Shown: positions 19,010 through 28,993, counted from the first letter of the stretch. The stretch is 64,000 nt of DNA from Pomphorhynchus laevis (GCA_012934845.2 WNNJ02003440.1:124001-188000), one strand, 5' to 3'. The notes: generated by a model from the letters alone, not told the origin. Numbers and translations: made by a program.

Positions 19010-20327
19010 AGTCTGGAAAACTGCCATCGTAGTTCCGATCCCAAAGAAAACCATTGCAACGGCTTGTACTGACTATAGACCAATCAGCCTGACTAGTTCT
19101 CTATGCAAAGTGCTTGAAAAGTTGATCGCCACCCGGATCAGGCATCACTTGAGGGAACTCGGAATAATGTCGTCTTCTCAGCACGGTTTCCTCCCTGGTC
19201 GTTCCTGCTTAACAAACTTATTGACTTCACGCGAAATGTGGGTTGAGGCGGTCAGTCGCGGCCAATCAATTAATGTGGTATTCATTGACTTTTCAAGAGC
19301 ATTCGATCGGGTGCCGCATGAGAGCTTGGTAGCATTACTATTTAACTATGGCATTCCTGTAATGTTGTGTAATTGGATTCAAGATTTCCTACGTAATCGT
19401 TTATTTAGGGTGAGAGTTGGCACCCATCTTTCCACTTCCAGACGCGTTTACTGTGGTGTTCCGCAGAGTACCGTACTAGGACCTCTGCTGTTTATTGTGT
19501 TTCTTAACGATTTGTTGCTGCGGATTCAGAGTCCCTGTCTTGCTTTTGCTGACGACCTCAAAATATGGTCTGTAGATGATATTGATCCGCTTGGCATTTC
19601 CCTGCAGGAAGACCTTAATGAAATATACCAATGGAGTGAGGCTACTGGTATGAAGATCAATGTTGACAAATGCGGCCACATGAAATTAGGAAGGCGTTGC
19701 GATGACCGTCGTTTTCGCCTCGGAACTTCAATTCTTAATGTCGTCATGGAGTATAGGGATCTGGGTGTCATGGTGCATAGGACATTGAAATCCCGATCAA
19801 ATACAGAGTTTGCCTATAGCAAGGCTTTGCGAGCTATGTACTGCGTCAAAAATGCATTTAATCGTATTAATCCATACGTCTTCAAACGGCTTTACTGCGC
19901 TCTTGTTCGCCCGCATATAGAGTACTGCGTGCAAGCAGTTTTTCCATACACTAAGAAAGAGTTCAATAGACTAGAGTCAATCCTTCGTAGAGGTTCTCGA
20001 ATGTGTATGGATGGTTCATATTCATATCGTGAGCGGCTTGAATTTCTAAAGATACCATCTTTGGGTCAGAGGCTATATTACCTAGACCTTGTTGCATTAT
20101 GGCGAATGGTTAATGGGATAGATGGTTTTCCCTCGTGCTATGTTAAAGTTTGTTCTCAGACGCATCGTGGCCACCCGTTGAAACTATTTAAGTTTCCCCA
20201 CGGTAAAGTAGTGAGTTTGGCTAGGCTCTCACATCGAGCATTAAACGCCTGGAACACGTTGCCAGGAGAAATAGCATGTACCAAGGACTTATCGCAATTT
20301 AAAGGTTCAACTTCGTCAGTGGATTAA
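18969..20327 (+). CDS. LINE-D ORF2 part 2, reverse transcriptase
   Basis: 452 residues: CVPEVWKTAIVVPIPKK (~11), DYRPISLTSSLCKVLEK (~35), SSQHGFLPGRSCLTNLL (~66), FIDFSRAFDRVPHES (~106), YCGVPQSTVLGPLLF (~161), CLAFADDLKIWS (~190) and a C-terminal ALNAWNTLPGEI. The order is typical of CR1/Jockey-group RTs. The family usually has GVPQGS in motif B; here it is GVPQST. One frameshift relative to the endonuclease frame is the only evident break in ORF2. Confidence 0.88.
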   Translation: MLFLRSLTSGCVPEVWKTAIVVPIPKKTIATACTDYRPISLTSSLCKVLEKLIATRIRHHLRELGIMSSSQHGFLPGRSCLTNLLTSREMWVEAVSRGQSINVVFIDFSRAFDRVPHESLVALLFNYGIPVMLCNWIQDFLRNRLFRVRVGTHLSTSRRVYCGVPQSTVLGPLLFIVFLNDLLLRIQSPCLAFADDLKIWSVDDIDPLGISLQEDLNEIYQWSEATGMKINVDKCGHMKLGRRCDDRRFRLGTSILNVVMEYRDLGVMVHRTLKSRSNTEFAYSKALRAMYCVKNAFNRINPYVFKRLYCALVRPHIEYCVQAVFPYTKKEFNRLESILRRGSRMCMDGSYSYRERLEFLKIPSLGQRLYYLDLVALWRMVNGIDGFPSCYVKVCSQTHRGHPLKLFKFPHGKVVSLARLSHRALNAWNTLPGEIACTKDLSQFKGSTSSVD

Positions 20328-20455
20328 CGATCATGGCATTCCGAATGTATACAATATTATGTAACCGCTATTAACTTTTTTTTCTTCTTTTCTTTTCTTT
20401 TTTATTTCCTATGTGATCAGTTGAAACAGCCATTTGTCTATAACTTGTAATACTA

Positions 20456-20605
20456 ATAATAATTATAAAAGGAAAAATCAAATAAATAAAGATATGTATA
20501 CAGAACTTACTAAATTAAAGCATAACTATATAATAACGACTATAATTGTGATACTGTTATAAATAACAATTAAACATAGAGTGAAAATTAAATAATAATA
20601 TTAAC
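20456..20605 (+). mobile_element. PLE fragment, right side of LINE-D
   Basis: Begins AATTATAAAAGGAAAAATCA and continues GATATGTATACAGAACTTAC and TAAATTAAAGCATAACTATA, as at 23856-23930. It fades after about 20550. Confidence 0.75.
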
Positions 20606-20747
20606 ACTTAATTTGGTAGTCAACGTCTTCCATGCGCGTAGCGTCGCTCTCGTCTGCTGGGACGGCCGCGGTGTCGCCCTTTCTGTCTAGAAGTTCATCC
20701 GCATCGTCCTCAATCCCGAGCCCGAGCTTAATCATGCGGTTTCGCCA
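20601..20747 (-). pseudogene. Hsp90 C-terminal fragment
   Basis: On the minus strand: RMIKLGLGIEDDADELL, then DATRMEDVD. This is the end of cytosolic Hsp90 (family pattern RMIKLGLGI...ASRMEEVD, the EEVD-type tail that binds TPR co-chaperones). Here the tail is MEDVD followed by YQIKC before a stop, so the normal stop is lost. Upstream, the Hsp90 frame breaks at WRNR. Nothing convincing of Hsp90 is visible farther upstream. Probably a processed or captured fragment; high GC relative to its neighbours supports a foreign origin inside the element block. Confidence 0.7.
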
Positions 20748-21186
20748 AAAACCGGATTACACGGATCTCACACTCTATGTCCAAAAGGTCTTTCGCTTCG
20801 TCCGCGTTTGTAAAAGTGTCTGAGGTGTCTGTGGCTTCGTACGGATTTGTAAACGTGTCCAAAGTGTTTGTTGTTTCGTACACGTTTGCAGATGTTTCCG
20901 ATTTTGCTTGCACGAATGTTTCCGAAAACGGAGATCCTGATCTACGGAACTCACAGCATATTATGGTATAATATTCGAGCGGGACGTAACATGGCTTTAT
21001 CGTTTGTAATTCTTCGTTGCAATACTGTTCTACATTCTTCCGTCTACTACTACGTATAAGTCGGTGGCTCCTGACAACAGTTCTGTCACAGATCACACTT
21101 GAAGAACCTTCAAACGTTCTGGGTACTCTTATTTTCTTTGTTTGTTGTTTCTGCGCAGAAAATGCCTTACCTTGCAAGCTTAACAT
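20728..21186 (-). CDS. Unrecognised ORF with 14-residue repeats
   Basis: 152 residues, MLSLQGKAFSAQKQQTKK..., with an internal threefold repeat of the type YETTNTLDTFTNP / YEATDTSDTFTNA near residues 100-135. It ends ...AKPHD, overlapping the Hsp90 tail in another frame. No family recognised. The region 20748-21550 is GC-richer than its surroundings and also holds an open but unrecognised 111-residue minus frame (21191-21526). It could be UTR of LINE-C, a captured host piece, or both. Confidence 0.3.
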   Translation of the reverse strand: MLSLQGKAFSAQKQQTKKIRVPRTFEGSSSVICDRTVVRSHRLIRSSRRKNVEQYCNEELQTIKPCYVPLEYYTIICCEFRRSGSPFSETFVQAKSETSANVYETTNTLDTFTNPYEATDTSDTFTNADEAKDLLDIECEIRVIRFLAKPHD

Positions 21187-21550
21187 TCGTCTATTTTATT
21201 CGAAGGTACGGACAACGTCGTCTTCGTCTCTCCCTTGTTTTTCGTCTACTGTGTCCGCAGGTCAACGCTCTTCGCATAAACGTCTCGCTTCGATATTCTC
21301 TGGCGCATCCATCCATTTTCCGTATTTTGATATTTAGCATTCTTGCAATGCTCACGGAATGTACATTGTGACCTGTCAGACTTCGTAGATATCGTGGAAT
21401 TGGAAAGGTATTAATGATATACATTGCATATATGTTTTGCGGTTCGGAAGCTGGGATAATCGGGTACAATCCTAACGATCTTACTTCCAGATACTTAACG
21501 TGTTTAGTCATGTAACTTGTTTCCAAAATTTCTAGACAAAAATTGTCACC

Positions 21551-21982
21551 TCAAAAATCTTCACACTTTTTATCTGGGTTTATTTGACTGCATATGAATT
21601 TTGGTATTAGTTTGTCGGAACCCTTTGTCGGGTTCAGTGATATGCGGGAAACGCTGGCGGATGAAGGCTCCGTAGGCCCGCTTTCAGAAATATTTAATTC
21701 GCGGGCTTCGGCAACTGCTTCTTCGTCTGATTGGGGTAATTCTTTTTGGCCATCATCATTCGGACGCATATGTATTATCGTGGAGTCAAGAAAATCGTAA
21801 TCAGGTGTTGAACTGTGAATGCAAACTTCGCGAGGTTCAGGATGGCAAATGTTCTGATTTATTTGGTCGAAAAATGGATGATAATTGTTTTCAATGCTCG
21901 ATAGAAGGGCTTTTGCATTTCCTCGCATCAACGCGATTGAAATACGCTGAAACAGGCGGGCTGCTGCAATATCGTACGACAT
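21551..21982 (-). pseudogene. LINE-C C-terminal segment
   Basis: MSYDIAAARLFQRISIALMR then GNAKALLSSIEN, the usual end of this family, followed by an acidic tail (SDEEAVAEARELN) of ~90 residues ending CEDF. The start is internal; the upstream frame is broken. Confidence 0.6.
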
Positions 21983-22093
21983 TGATGAACGAAGAGCTAA
22001 ATTTCGAGCTATGCGCCTAACTACTTGCTCACCCTCTAGATTCCAGCCTCCGTAACACTAGCTTAGCGGGAGTGAAGTTGTACCCTGCTTCGA

Positions 22094-22306
22094 TCAGTTG
22101 AGCCCGGTATTTCCTGTCTTTGACATTAGAGGCGTATTCATTGGCAGAGAAAGTTGGGTACGAGCGGCATGGCGGATGCAGGCCTTCTGTAGCGGGTTTG
22201 TAACCGCAAAATCCACTGCTTTCGGCGGATCTCCATAAATTAGAATATCAATTGGTCTTTCTCTGAAATTCTTTATCAGGTTCGGGACTTCTCGTCCAAC
22301 GTGCAT
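22094..22306 (-). pseudogene. LINE-C RPxDI...DFAV block
   Basis: VPNLIKNFRERPIDILIYGD, then PPKAVDFAVTNPLQKACIRH. Same block in copy 2: RPADILLYKDPTKAVDFALT. The two Asp residues are kept, as expected of a PD-(D/E)xK-like core (inference). Confidence 0.65.
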
Positions 22307-22401
22307 TCCAGCCGATTGTGCAGCCTGAAAAACAATGTCTCGTATGTCATTAAGACGTAGGTCTGGGAAACCTCCAAAAGAGCAGGTAAAGGCATGGAAA
22401 C

Positions 22402-22830
22402 CTATACAATCAGCTTTACGGTAACACCTACTGCCCTGTAGATTTCATCAGAAATTGGAATGGCCAGCCAGAAACGTATTAATACAGAAAATTCGTTGTC
22501 GGTCAGCGCTAGACCAAGACTTTTGTTTGGTGCACATTGTAGCCAAGCATTTGCGTGGTTAGAGGACACTGAAAGTATTCGTGCTTTTTCCGCCTCACTC
22601 GATCTCGATTTTAACTGATCTAGCAAGGCTGAGTCAATGAGAGAGGACAATTTTCCCTGCACTGTCGACACAACGAACTTAGTTGAAACTTCCTCTAGTG
22701 CGTTTTTTGATGTGATGAATCCAGGAAAAGTACTAGCATCCAGATCAAGAGAAGTTGCGACAGCTTGAGTGCTTGCTATAAAGGCTGCTGAACAGTGTTT
22801 CAGAGTACTTCTCAGACCGAGTCCGCCCAT
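22402..22830 (-). pseudogene. LINE-C thumb/linker
   Basis: MGGLGLRSTLKHCSAAFIAS, then a helical stretch with ILSVSSNHANAWLQCAP and SVLIRFWLAIPISDEIYR. Copy 2 has GGMGLRRT...HPHASVWL...FALIRMWLGI at the same places. The frame is lost after VTVKLIV, before the Cys/His segment. Confidence 0.65.
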
Positions 22831-22884
22831 TTTTAGAGGAAGTTCAGCTTGACACTTTTCCTTGGTTGAAAGTTGAACTGATGT

Positions 22885-23150
22885 GATTATAAAATTAATA
22901 AAGATTTGTATAAAGAACTTACTAAATTAAAGGATAACTATATAATAATAACTATTGATAAAGCTAGTAATAACTTTGTCTTTATATGCAAAAAGCTTTA
23001 TCATGTTATACTGATGAAATAAGTGAATTATAATGATTTAAATATAAACATAACGTATCAATGTAGCGATTTTAGTAGTGATTTTTTCAGTGTTCAATAT
23101 TAAATAAAAACGGTATAACGGTTGAATCAAGTAATAAAACTTTGTAATTA
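22885..23150 (+). mobile_element. PLE internal fragment
   Basis: AACTTACTAAATTAAAGGAT and TATTGATAAAGCTAGTAATA match the mid-part of the PLE ORF (TTIDKASNN). It ends around AGTAATAAAACTTTG and abuts the 5' region of the next PLE copy in the same orientation, so the two are out of order (middle before start). Confidence 0.75.
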
Positions 23151-25130
23151 GAAATATTAAAACAAGTTTTAAGAGATAATAAACAAAAAGATCTTTATGT
23201 AAATATAAGAAGTTTTTCTAAAGATATCATTTGTTCAATAAATATAAATCAAAAATGAATTAATGATTCTGATAGGTTGAGTTGTATAATAGACAGTTAT
23301 TGTACTATAAAATACTATAATCTGACAATAAATGTTAATAATAAAAAATATACACTAACAATAAACTTCAATCATAAATGTATAGATAACATAAATATAT
23401 GTAAACTTTTAAATAATTCTAAAAGTAAAGAAATAATTGGATCAGATTCAAGTAAATATATTCCTAAAATAAAGTATAAACTCCTACCACCATTAGGACG
23501 AAAAATTGATAATTATAATAAAGAATTAAAATCAATATGCAACGATAATATTAGAAACATAATGGAAACAGAATGCAATTGTAAAAGTCTTAGTTTTGAT
23601 AAAATAAATGAACATATATGTACCCATAATCTAGAATTAATTGAAAATTGTGAATTAAGAAAGCTGCTATCAAAAGGGTATAAATATAGATTAAATAATA
23701 ACAATAGAAATAAAATTTACAATTCGTTATATAATAGCTTAAATGCTTACTTTTGCAAGCTGATTAATAGTAAAAGCTCGAATATATATAGGATAAACAT
23801 TTGGAAAACTTATATATTTGATAAAATTAAAAATAAAATGAAAATAACAAACAATTATAAAAGGAAAGATCAAATTAATAAAGATATGTATACAGAACTT
23901 ACTAAATTAAAGCATAGCTCTTTAATAACAACTATTGATAAAGCTAGTAATAACTTTGTCTTCATATTCAAAAAGCTTTATTATGATATACTAATGACAG
24001 AGGTTAATTATGATTTAAATGAAAATCCAACATATGAATGTAGTGAGTTGAGTTTTGAAACAATTATTACAAGTCACTGTTCTATAATGGATAAAAAGGG
24101 TATAAAGGTTGAATCAGATAATAAAACTATACCTGTATTATATTGGAATCCAAAATTACATAAAAATCCAATAAAACCTAGGTTCATATGTAGTGCGTTT
24201 AAATGTACATTGAAACCACTTTCGGTTTATATGAATAAAATGCTTAAAGTAATTAAAGCACACTTTAAAAAATATTGTAAGGTAATCGAAATTATTACTG
24301 ATATAAAACACTATTTCACTATTAATTCAACAAAAGAAATTTTAGAGCACACAAGAGGAATAAATTTTCAGAATATAAATACCTACGATTTTAAATACGT
24401 ACAAATCTAGATCTAGACATATTACAATGCATTAGAAAAATTATTTAATCTTATATTCGGAAAAAGATATGACAAAAAATATAAAAACATATTCTATAAT
24501 AACTATAACGCATATCTAACAAAAATTTAATCATCAAGTAAATATAAATATATGGATAAAATTGAATTATTAGAATCCTTAAATATTTTAATAAATCAAA
24601 ATTATTCAAAGGTAGGGACATCTCTATTTGACAAATAAAAGGTGTTCCAATAGGAGGTAATGGTAGCCTAATTATAGCTAACATATTTTTAAGCTTTATA
24701 ACAGATGAATTTGTTCATAAATGTTTAAAAAATAAATCTAAATTATATAAATATATGAAATAATAAATTTCGATATATCGAAGATATATGTATTTAAGTC
24801 TAACAATTTTATTCAATAAGCGAACAAATTTATCCAGGTAGCCTCATTCCTAATAAAACCAATATTAATCAAAAAGAAGGTGTATATCTAGATATGAACA
24901 TAAAATTAACATTAACTAAAACTACTTTTAATTTATATTGTAAAGATAACTATTAAATTTACAAGAAACATATTTTTGCATGAGCAATCATGCATTCCAT
25001 ATAATATAAAATATAATACATAAAATAATGAAATTTTAAGAATTGCAACAATTTGTAATGATATTGGTTTCTCTAAAAAATATTAGATGATATCAATATT
25101 AATATTGATATTAGTTAATATCAATTTTTA
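23150..25130 (+). mobile_element. PLE copy, plus strand
   Basis: Runs from the 5' region (GATAATAAACAAAAAGATCT) through the ORF to ATTTTAAGAATTGCAACAAT near 25040. The first half is open (23277-24410); the second half, including KVGTSLF and the GG.S.IIA block, is in broken frames. It is followed at 25310 by a reversed PLE 3' half. Confidence 0.8.
23277..24410 (+). CDS. PLE reverse transcriptase, N-terminal half
   Basis: 377 residues, very Asn/Lys/Ile-rich. The blocks are LNNSKSKEIIGSDSSKYIPK (~45), LITTIDKASNNFVFIFKK (~210), VLYWNPKLHKNPIKPRFICS (~285), KCTLKPLSVYMNKMLKVIK (~310) and INTYDF (~370). IDKASNN...YWxPKLHK.P.K.RFI...CT.KPLS is the pattern of Penelope-like RTs (KLHK is their RT2 block). 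It starts from TTG; the frame was once open farther upstream, with a stop a few codons before. It is truncated just after motif A (TYDF), so the catalytic YIDD is lost from this frame. Confidence 0.75.
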   Translation: MSCIIDSYCTIKYYNLTINVNNKKYTLTINFNHKCIDNINICKLLNNSKSKEIIGSDSSKYIPKIKYKLLPPLGRKIDNYNKELKSICNDNIRNIMETECNCKSLSFDKINEHICTHNLELIENCELRKLLSKGYKYRLNNNNRNKIYNSLYNSLNAYFCKLINSKSSNIYRINIWKTYIFDKIKNKMKITNNYKRKDQINKDMYTELTKLKHSSLITTIDKASNNFVFIFKKLYYDILMTEVNYDLNENPTYECSELSFETIITSHCSIMDKKGIKVESDNKTIPVLYWNPKLHKNPIKPRFICSAFKCTLKPLSVYMNKMLKVIKAHFKKYCKVIEIITDIKHYFTINSTKEILEHTRGINFQNINTYDFKYVQI

Positions 25131-25309
25131 ATGCTTTTATAAATAGCTTAATTTTAATCCAAAACAAACATCTAATGTAATTTTTTACTTTGATATTGAG
25201 TTTTCGCTATAAGTTAAATTTGTACTTGAAATAATCTATAAAATGAAAAGTTTTTACAACAAATTGTAAGTTTTGTTTTAGATGATGCTAGCTGGAGCTA
25301 GCGGAATTT

Positions 25310-25990
25310 AATTAAGTATATTATTATCCATCCATAAAAATTTTCAGCTAATGATTTTAAATATATTCTTTATATTATTGTGTTGATTTATATATTTTAC
25401 TATTTTCTGCTTGATGTTATTTTTATAGTAACCTAGTTTAAAATATGTATCTATTAAATTATTTAAATGATTTTGAAGAAAGCCAATATCATTACATATT
25501 GTTGCAATTCTTAAAATTTCATTATTTAATATATTTTATATTATATGGTATGCATGAATGCTCATGCAAAAATATTTATCTTGTAAATATAAGGCTTTCT
25601 GGATAAATTTGTTCACTAATTGAATAAAAATTATTAGAATTAAATACACATATATCATCAATGTATCGAAACATATATTTCATATATTTATATTGTTTAG
25701 ATTTAGTTTTTACACAAGTTATGAACAAATTCATATTCTATAAAGCTTAAAAACAAGTCAGCTATAATTGGGCTACTATTACCACCCATTGGAACACCTT
25801 TTACTTGTCTAAATATAGATGTCCCTACTTTTAAATAATTTTGATTTATCAAAATATTTAAGGATTCTATTAATTCAATTTTATCCATATATTTATATTT
25901 ACTTGATGGTTTAATTTTTGTTGGATAGGCGTTATAAGTTATTATAACATATATATGTTTTTATATTCCTGAATATAAAAACAAAACAAA
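25310..25990 (-). mobile_element. PLE 3' half, minus strand
   Basis: Reversed PLE from TTATTATCCATCCATAAAAA (ORF end) to the NAYLTKI region at about 25930. It lies tail-to-tail with the copy at 23150-25130, about 180 bp apart. Its right edge continues into the duplicated block at 25838-26790. Confidence 0.8.
25703..25888 (-). pseudogene. PLE RT motif-B region
   Basis: MDKIELIESLNILINQNYLK, then GTSIFRQVKGVPMGGNSSPI and IADLFLSFIEYEFVHN: the motif-B part of a Penelope-type RT (family PMG..CAP.LADLFL). It ends at a premature stop before the YIDD block (at about 25645-25680 in another frame). Confidence 0.75.
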
Positions 25991-26790
25991 TATAAATATA
26001 AATCGTATATAGGGTTTAAATCTTTTTAAAATTCAACAATACAACGTTGCATTTTTACGGATTATAAATATTAAATACAAGTTCGGTATATCAATAAATA
26101 AATTTTTTAACTATTCTGATTTTACTTTGCTTCTTCTTCTCCTGTAATTAAAAAGTAACAATGCAAACATTTTACATGTTTTTTGGTAAATAATATTCGT
26201 CATTTTAATTTTTACTGATTTAATAATGAAATATTCAACAAATTATTGAGCATTTAATGAATGTGTAAAATTGAATAAATATTTTTAAGAATAACGAAAA
26301 CGCTATACAATACATTTATTATAAAATACATTCCAAATATATGCTACATCACTAATATCATCAATAAATCGAAATATATATTTCTATATATAATTTTGAT
26401 TTATTAAAATATTTAAGGATTCATAGGCGTGATAGTTATTATAACAAATATATGTTTTTATATTCCTGAAATCTTTTTAAAATTCAACAATACATCGTTG
26501 CATTTTTATGGATTATAAATATCGTTATATCAATAAATAAAGTTTTTAAAATCTCATTTTACTTTGCTTCTTCTTCTCCTGTAATTGAAAAGTAACGATG
26601 CAAATATTTTACATGCTTTTTGGTAAATAATATTCGTCATTTTAAGTTTCATTTCTGATTTAATAATGAAATATTCAACAAATTAGTGAGTATTTAATGA
26701 ATGTGTAAAATTGAATAAATATTTTGAAGAATAACGATAAACGCTATACACTACATTTATTATAAAATACATTCAAAATATATGTTACAT
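25838..26790. repeat. Segmental tandem duplication (~440-550 bp unit)
   Basis: From TAATTTTGATTTATCAAAAT at 25838 the sequence recurs from 26391. It includes TTTTATATTCCTGAA, AAATTCAACAATACA.CGTTG, TTTACTTTGCTTCTTCTTCT and TAATGAATGTGTAAAATTGA, ending at ATACATTC.AAATATATG. The spacing shrinks from 553 to 437 bp because of deletions. The unit begins inside the PLE and runs into non-PLE DNA, so it duplicated after PLE insertion. Confidence 0.85.
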
Positions 26791-26799
26791 AGTTTAGAA

Positions 26800-27830
26800 T
26801 TAAACTTGAAATCACATGGCGTTACACATTGCAATGTTGGCTATACATGGATTTATCAATTCTTCTATGTTTTCTTCTCTCATTAGCTAAAAGCAAAAAT
26901 ATTGAAACGGATATTACATGAAGAACATATCTATTGATGTTTTTAATATAATCACGTTATGAAAATAAATAATACTAAATAAATGATGTTCCTTTTTGAA
27001 AGTTTTCGTCAACTATCGCGAATCGTCTGGTGGTTCCACTGATATTAAAAGAACATAGTTAAATGAGGGTTACACTACCAGCAATTATGCAATAATTGAG
27101 ATTTAAATAATCTCAATCATTCGATAATCTAATTTTATTGATATAATAATATCCATCAAAATTATAATTAAATTATAATAATTTATGATGTTATAATAAA
27201 TTTATTTAATTATTAATAATATATAGATTATTTGAACTATAAACATTATAATCTCATATATTAAACATTTTAAATTTTGACAATAACTTGGAATATAAAA
27301 GTATAATTAAATATTTTGTGATGCAATCTATGTCTGTTTTTAAAAGGAAATTTGAAACGTTTCAAATTTTTGAAGATGATAGTAGTTACTAGCAAAATAT
27401 CATAATTTATTGTCTTTTATTTAGCATTATTTTTAATTTATAAATAATTAAATATACGTATACACAGTTAGCCGATCTGATTTATTCAATCTCAGTAACA
27501 AAAATGCCCACACTTTTTAATTTAAACAAGTTTAAATCTAAACCAAATTATTGAATTACAATTCATCACAAATAGCAGGAATACTAAGAAATTGTGAATT
27601 TACATTTTTGCAAAAGCGAGGATACCAATCGGCACAATATCGATTCTGTGCAAAATCGGTAACAAGCTGTTTTCTCACTTTCGCTATTCATGCGAATATT
27701 AATTACTTAATTAGTTAAGATAATTTCTAAATTGTTAGTTCGAGTATTAATTAATTATTAATTTTTACTTAATTATTAATTAATATCTCAATACGTGATT
27801 AATACCAGTCCGCGTGAATTTTGTTAGTCA
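26800..27830. other. AT-rich stretch, no gene seen
   Basis: No frame with coding character. It contains a 16-bp perfect palindrome TTTGAAACGTTTCAAA (27351-27366) followed by TTTTTGAAGATGATAGTAG, faintly like the inner part of MITE X, and a TTAATTATTAATTTTTAC run near 27750. Confidence 0.5.
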
Positions 27831-27834
27831 TTTT

Positions 27835-28187
27835 AGCCGGACGCGGTAGAACAACCAATGCTAGATGCCGTTTCGTCATCACTATGACTCTTCGATGCAA
27901 GTTCTCTCTCACTGCTGGATGCAGAGGAAGACTAGCAGACGGCTCTATCAAAGAATCATGTGAATGATGCACTAGAAAACCTCTAGTGACATAATCATTA
28001 AGTGCTGAACCAGCACTACCGCTGCACCAAATAGGATCATTAGCGCATCATTTGTTAACTAGACAAATTATTCTTTGATATAGCCGTCTGCTAGTTTTCA
28101 TCTGCATTCAGCAGTGGGAGTGAGCCGGCACTGAAGAATCATAGTGATGCGAAACGGCATCTAGCAGTGCTCTTCCGCGTCTGGCTA
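27835..28187. mobile_element. Fold-back MITE with ~130-bp inverted repeats
   Basis: Left end TAGCCGGACGCGG and right end CCGCGTCTGGCTA. The arms share GCTAGATGCCGTTTCG, CATCACTATGA.TCTTC, CTGCTG.ATGCAGA and ACTAGCAGACGGCT.TATCAA. The centre holds AGTGCTG-aac-CAGCACT and TTTGTTAACTAGACAAA; the latter recurs at 31817-31840. No ORF. GC-richer than its flanks. The target-site duplication is unclear. Confidence 0.75.
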
Positions 28188-28644
28188 GTAATTAATAATT
28201 TTAATATTAATATTATTTTTTAAATAATATTTTTTTTTGAAAAATAACACAAATTTGTTAAGATTTAAATCCAAATTTAGTCATATCATCTTTTGAGTAT
28301 TCAAGTATTGGTCTGCTATAAACACGTGGATCGATCGTCCGTCCTGAACTTGTCCCCCCAAGCGGCGATTATTGGAGTGCATTCAACTCTTCGGTTGTGA
28401 ATCCTGCATTTTTGGTAGACCGAATAATGCAAATTAATGCTGACTTTGCTATTCGGATACTGATTGTCAGTCTGAGTTTTGAAATGATATCAGCGTACTT
28501 CCGTTTGGTTGTTCGTTATTTTCGAGATGCAATCGCTTTTAGTAGTTTATCGCTTTCAACACTCATTCCATATGATGTAGAGAAAATTAAGGGGGTGAAG
28601 TTTACTCCTTCAAGATGTACCCTTTCAGCGTAAATTGAACGCTT

Positions 28645-28993
28645 CTAGTTGCTGTGAAAATCAAAACACAGCTGAGGAGTCGTAGATGCGTTAGATGGAG
28701 CAAGTGCGTTAAAAACGCATATATCCAAGTGTGTACGCTCCATTTCGGTTTCAAGAAAGTCCCCTGAAAAGAATATATAATCGGGCATTGTTTTCTCGAG
28801 TTGTTGCTTTGTTTTCGAATATGACTCCGTCATCCAATGTCTGTAGAACAGGTTCGATTTGATGTGACGTACAAGTTAGGGAGAGCATATTCGCGACGGT
28901 GTTTCGGATGCAGTTGTGACGTTGGATTGGTGCACCGCCATGGGGGCACGATAAACAATGTCTTATTGATGACGGAGCCCCCCCCATTTTCAT
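28645..28993 (-). pseudogene. LINE-A copy 5 nuclease-like C-terminus
   Basis: Two overlapping frames. 28751-28993 holds RHCLSCPHGGAPIQRHNCIR, HQIEPVLQTL and NNARLYIL; 28645-28833 holds MERTHLDICVFNALAPS. Together they cover the Cys/His motif, RHN, AxLDI-like and ERxxLDxxVF blocks. LYI replaces LDI, so one expected Asp appears lost. The tail GVNFTPLIFSTS and the final helices run to about 28265. Confidence 0.7.

Larger units (their letters stand above)
16866..20455 (+). mobile_element. LINE-D, nearly whole CR1/Jockey-like element
   Basis: A two-ORF LINE inserted inside a PLE: PLE text stops at about 16860 and resumes at 20456 in the same phase. It carries a 5'-truncated ORF1, an APE endonuclease and an RT in a frame-shifted pair. 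The 3' end has a T-rich run followed by ACTTGTAATACTAATAATAA. It is the least decayed element here, so probably among the youngest. The short ORF1 suggests 5' truncation on insertion. Confidence 0.85.
21551..22880 (-). mobile_element. LINE-C copy 1, C-terminal part
   Basis: Read right to left, three broken frames give the end of a LINE polyprotein: GGLGLRS thumb region, RPIDILIYGDPPKAVDFAV block, then IAAARLFQRISIALMRGNAK. Copy 2 at 43640-44945 has the same order. GGLGLRS...RPADI...DFAVTNPLQ is a known LINE C-terminal pattern; RPxDI...DFAV parallels a restriction-like nuclease core. The RT itself is not in this copy. Its right edge abuts PLE. Confidence 0.7.

Noticed and set aside
24451-24684. 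Minus ORF of 77 residues
   Set aside because: It is the antisense of a plus-strand PLE copy and has no motif of its own.
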